Shown here: positions 61,736-64,000 of the stretch, in pieces | Numbering within the stretch: position 1 is the stretch's first letter | How the letters are laid out: each line of letters begins with the position of its first letter | NCBI RefSeq assembly: GCF_001639725.1 | Contig: NZ_LTAW01000004.1 | Span: forward strand, 186,001-250,000 | Origin: Marinomonas atlantica | GTDB taxonomy: Bacteria; Pseudomonadota; Gammaproteobacteria; Pseudomonadales; Marinomonadaceae | DNA length: 64,000 bases | Reading direction: 5' to 3' | Translations under genes and position numbers: made by a program | Notes under the pieces: generated by a model | Databases searched by the model: none | What the model saw: the letters and a program-made list of their open reading frames with translations, nothing else | What the model was told of the DNA's origin: nothing

Positions 61736-61987
61736 TTATTTAAACCACACCTTGCCGCCGATAAATTTGTATGCCGGTGTACCCCGTACTAATGTATCGC
61801 GGGCGAACTCTTTTTCGCACTTTGGGCAATGGCAAGGCGTCGTGGTGAAATCGTCTACAATGCGTTCTTTAAAGCACTTTACTAAAGCACCTTTGCCGCC
61901 TTTTCGGTATTTAAAAAGAGCGGTATCGCAACTTTTGCAAAAGATATCGACGGTTTTCGTTGGGCCCTTTTTATTCGGTTTCGCCAT
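61736..61987 (-). CDS. Small zinc-ribbon protein
   Basis: An 83 aa basic protein with two Cys-x-x-Cys pairs (IFCKSCDTALFKY and HCPKCEKEF), which should bind one zinc. It has hydrophilic ends and a conserved C-terminus YKFIGGKVWFK. It resembles small conserved zinc-ribbon proteins of marine gammaproteobacteria with no known role. It stands alone, 58 bases before the ABC-F gene's end on the same strand. Confidence 0.78.
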   Translation of the reverse strand: MAKPNKKGPTKTVDIFCKSCDTALFKYRKGGKGALVKCFKERIVDDFTTTPCHCPKCEKEFARDTLVRGTPAYKFIGGKVWFK

Positions 61988-62045
61988 AAGAAACTACTCA
62001 TTGAGACAAAAATCTTGTGCATCGTGACGAGTTTAGCAGCCTGTG

Positions 62046-63644
62046 TCAAAAAATTGAGCCATCAATACTCGTCTGATTAAGGTTGTGATGCCATTGCTGA
62101 TGCAAAGTTAGTACCTTGTCAGCGCTTATCCAACCTTCTTGGTGTGTTACAAAAATCAATGAGCCTTGGAATTCTTCCAGTAGTGAGGCAAGTTGGTCTT
62201 GGCTGTCTAGATCAAGATGATTGTCTGTTTCATCGAGTATTAATAGTGCTTTACTGGGTAACTGGCTGATCAATAGTAAAGCCACTTTCATACGCTCACC
62301 GCCACTCAAATTGTTACAAGATTGAAATGCTCGATCTCCCTGTAGGTCAATACAGCCCAAAAGCGTTCGAATAGTACTGTGTTCCATCGTTGGGACATGA
62401 TGTTGAAACAATTCAAAAGCCGATGAAAACTGCTCTAATAGGCTTAAATGTTGATCGAGGTAAAGTGCATCACCATAGCGTTGCAGTGTGCCTGAGCAAA
62501 GCGACTGTTGGCGCAAAATACATCGAATCAATGTCGACTTACCGCTGCCATTAGAGCCTTCCAAGCACAGACGCTCACCGTGTTCTAGAGTAATAGTAAT
62601 AGGTGTTTTATCGCCATAAGGCAAAATACCATTGATGATATCTAACACACGCCGTGGCCCGTTTTGGCGCTCAGATAAAGACAGTGGCAAATCTGATACA
62701 TTAGTTTGTAGGTTTTGCTTTTGTCTTAAGTCGGTGCGAAGTGATTGGTGGCGTTGTTGCGCCAATCGCTTTTGAGCACCACTTTGAACTTGTGCTTTGT
62801 TCTTCTTTTGGTCCAGCAATAACTTAGACTGGCTGCCTGATTTGCGCGCCTCTTTACCTTGACGCATCCGTTGTAATGTTTTTTGCTCTCGTGCTTGTTG
62901 TGCACGTTGTTCTTTCTTGAGCAGAGTTTTGGTTTGGCTGATAGCTTTGAGTGCTTCTTGGCGCTGTTTTTCTAGCAGAGAACGTAGGTTGGAAAAGCCC
63001 ATGTGATAGGGTGTTATACCTTGTTCACTAAGCACTAAAAAGTGGTTCATACTTTGCAGTAACGAGGTGTCATGACTTATCAATAACACCTGACTGGAGG
63101 TCTCTTTTAAAGCGTGAATAAGCCATTGCGTGCCTACTTGATCCAAGTGGTTGCTCGGCTCATCTAGGAGCAAAATATCGGGCGCGTGCTTCAGTAAGCC
63201 TACTAAGCGGACTTTTGTCCGCTGCCCACCACTTAGCGTAAGCATCGGTTGTTCTAACGCTAGCGTAAGGTCGGCGCTTGTTAGCCAAGACTTAGCACGT
63301 TCGATGACATCCCAATGCTGGGCAAGTAAATCAAAATCCGTATCATGAGGAAAACCTTTTTCGACACGTTTGTAAGCATCGTAATAACTGCCAAGCCCTA
63401 ACGAATCAATGACGCGCAGGTCTTGGAGAGCTTCCGCAGATTTTTGCTGATAAAAGAGAAAAGAACCTCTTACTGAAACGCCCGAGACTTGATCGGCAAT
63501 GCATTGGAGTAACGTGGATTTACCGATGCCATTGCGGCCTATAATCGCCGTAATGTGATTAGAGCGGGGGCAAGTAAAAGAAAGATTTGAAAACAGCACA
63601 TCGCCATTTGGCAATGCATGATAAAGATCGGAGATAACCAACAT
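62046..63644 (-). CDS. ABC-F family ATPase
   Basis: A 532 aa soluble protein with two ABC domains and no membrane segment. Domain 1 has Walker A GRNGIGKST, signature LSGGQRTKV and Walker B DILLLDEPSNHLD. Domain 2 has GSNGSGKST, LSGGERMKV and LLILDETDNHLD. Between them lies a charged Gln/Lys/Arg-rich helical linker (~230-320). ABC-F proteins act on ribosomes (EttA, Uup, antibiotic-resistance types) in translation. The basic linker of about 90 residues is longer than in EttA, so this member is not clearly assigned. It may confer antibiotic tolerance. Confidence 0.88.
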   Translation of the reverse strand: MLVISDLYHALPNGDVLFSNLSFTCPRSNHITAIIGRNGIGKSTLLQCIADQVSGVSVRGSFLFYQQKSAEALQDLRVIDSLGLGSYYDAYKRVEKGFPHDTDFDLLAQHWDVIERAKSWLTSADLTLALEQPMLTLSGGQRTKVRLVGLLKHAPDILLLDEPSNHLDQVGTQWLIHALKETSSQVLLISHDTSLLQSMNHFLVLSEQGITPYHMGFSNLRSLLEKQRQEALKAISQTKTLLKKEQRAQQAREQKTLQRMRQGKEARKSGSQSKLLLDQKKNKAQVQSGAQKRLAQQRHQSLRTDLRQKQNLQTNVSDLPLSLSERQNGPRRVLDIINGILPYGDKTPITITLEHGERLCLEGSNGSGKSTLIRCILRQQSLCSGTLQRYGDALYLDQHLSLLEQFSSAFELFQHHVPTMEHSTIRTLLGCIDLQGDRAFQSCNNLSGGERMKVALLLISQLPSKALLILDETDNHLDLDSQDQLASLLEEFQGSLIFVTHQEGWISADKVLTLHQQWHHNLNQTSIDGSIF

Positions 63645-63939
63645 AACACGCTCACTTAGAAGTCTGCGACTTCCTCACCTTGATTCAACATAGATAGAAA
63701 AGTTTGAAAAAAGGCTTAGTTGTTCACGGCGCGTTATGCTCCTCTGCAAGTGGTAAGATGAAGATAGTGTAGATCAGCTATGTTGATACCGCAACAACTG
63801 AGCAGGTTACCATATTACGCTTTTTGTGCTTTTACTTATTACTCCTTGATTAATCTCTGACAACGCCCGTATAGTGCGCAGCTTTACGCTGAAAAGCTTC
63901 TTCCCACGCCTTAACAAGGCGATAGTATTCGAGTAAACG
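63645..63939. other. Intergenic region with a sigma-70 promoter candidate
   Basis: The only feature seen is TTGATT (63846-63851), an 18-base spacer and TATAGT (63870-63875), on the plus strand upstream of the next gene. No gene or repeat is evident elsewhere in it. Confidence 0.4.
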
Positions 63940-64000
63940 ATGAACACAAAGATATACAAAGAAGTTTTGTATCTAGCCAATGAGTTAATGGCCAGTGCGA
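63940..64000 (+). CDS. Start of an unidentified gene, cut by window end
   Basis: An open frame begins at ATG 63940 (MNTKIYKEVLYLANELMASA) and runs to the window edge. It follows the promoter candidate at 63846-63875. The ribosome site is weak (GAG at 63931). Too little is visible for identification. Confidence 0.45.
   Translation, partial: MNTKIYKEVLYLANELMASA

Noticed and set aside
1..64000. Prophage, insertion sequence, CRISPR array, tRNA or rRNA
   Set aside because: I looked for transposase-, integrase- and capsid-like proteins, regular spacer repeats and tRNA- or rRNA-like sequence and saw none. A weak or degenerate element could still be missed without a search.

Overview
The window looks like chromosomal DNA of a free-living, heterotrophic marine gammaproteobacterium, most likely an Oceanospirillales member close to Marinomonas. 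The reasons are moderate GC, a two-subunit pyruvate carboxylase with a divergent LysR gene as in Pseudomonas, a BCCT osmolyte carrier, TRAP and ABC importers, and cspA-type cold-shock genes with long leaders. The genus is inference. I see no rRNA, tRNA, CRISPR array, prophage or insertion sequence.

Layout. 1-2.3 kb: end of a TrkH potassium carrier with a short KdpD-like kinase and KdpE-like regulator. 2.3-3.8 kb: diguanylate cyclase. 3.9-8.3 kb: pycB, pycA and divergent pycR. 8.3-15.6 kb: a GH79 heparanase-like enzyme, a DUF3422 membrane protein, a BCCT carrier preceded by a coupled 37-codon ORF, an orphan SMC/RecF-type ATPase and an LpxL-type acyltransferase. 15.7-28.9 kb: a glycerol supercluster made of glpD, glpR, glpK, an ABM-domain protein, the six-gene ABC importer glpSTPQUV and a divergent sigma-54 activator. 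29.5-37.9 kb: an accessory catabolic region with a TauD/TfdA-type dioxygenase, a Gfo/Idh/MocA oxidoreductase, a GntR regulator, an aldo/keto reductase, a TRAP transporter and a UPF0324 (putative sulfite/sulfate exporter) protein, linked by a shared 17-21 bp repeat. 38-40 kb: trpB and trpA. 40.6-46.3 kb: SDR, diguanylate cyclase, GFA-family protein, LysR and lldD. 46.4-49 kb: two near-identical csp modules flanking an AT-rich radical SAM gene of unusual architecture. 49-54.3 kb: TauD and a DUF2339/DUF3999 membrane pair. 54.3-61 kb: an ABC importer in one operon with a metallo-beta-lactamase-fold hydrolase, a histidine phosphatase and a HAD phosphatase, with a divergent DeoR regulator. 61-64 kb: a frameshifted DUF1275 gene, a zinc-ribbon protein, an ABC-F ATPase and the start of one more gene.

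How the genes work together. The glycerol block covers import (GlpSTPQUV), phosphorylation (GlpK), oxidation (GlpD) and repression (GlpR). Its importer has a near-consensus sigma-54 promoter with three upstream repeats, which points to control by the neighbouring GAF/AAA+/Fis activator. The 29-38 kb block looks like an inducible pathway for an imported acid or sugar-like substrate, possibly an organosulfonate. The 54-61 kb block looks like import and dephosphorylation of an organophosphate. The most novel objects are the radical SAM gene between the csp repeats and the importer-hydrolase operon.
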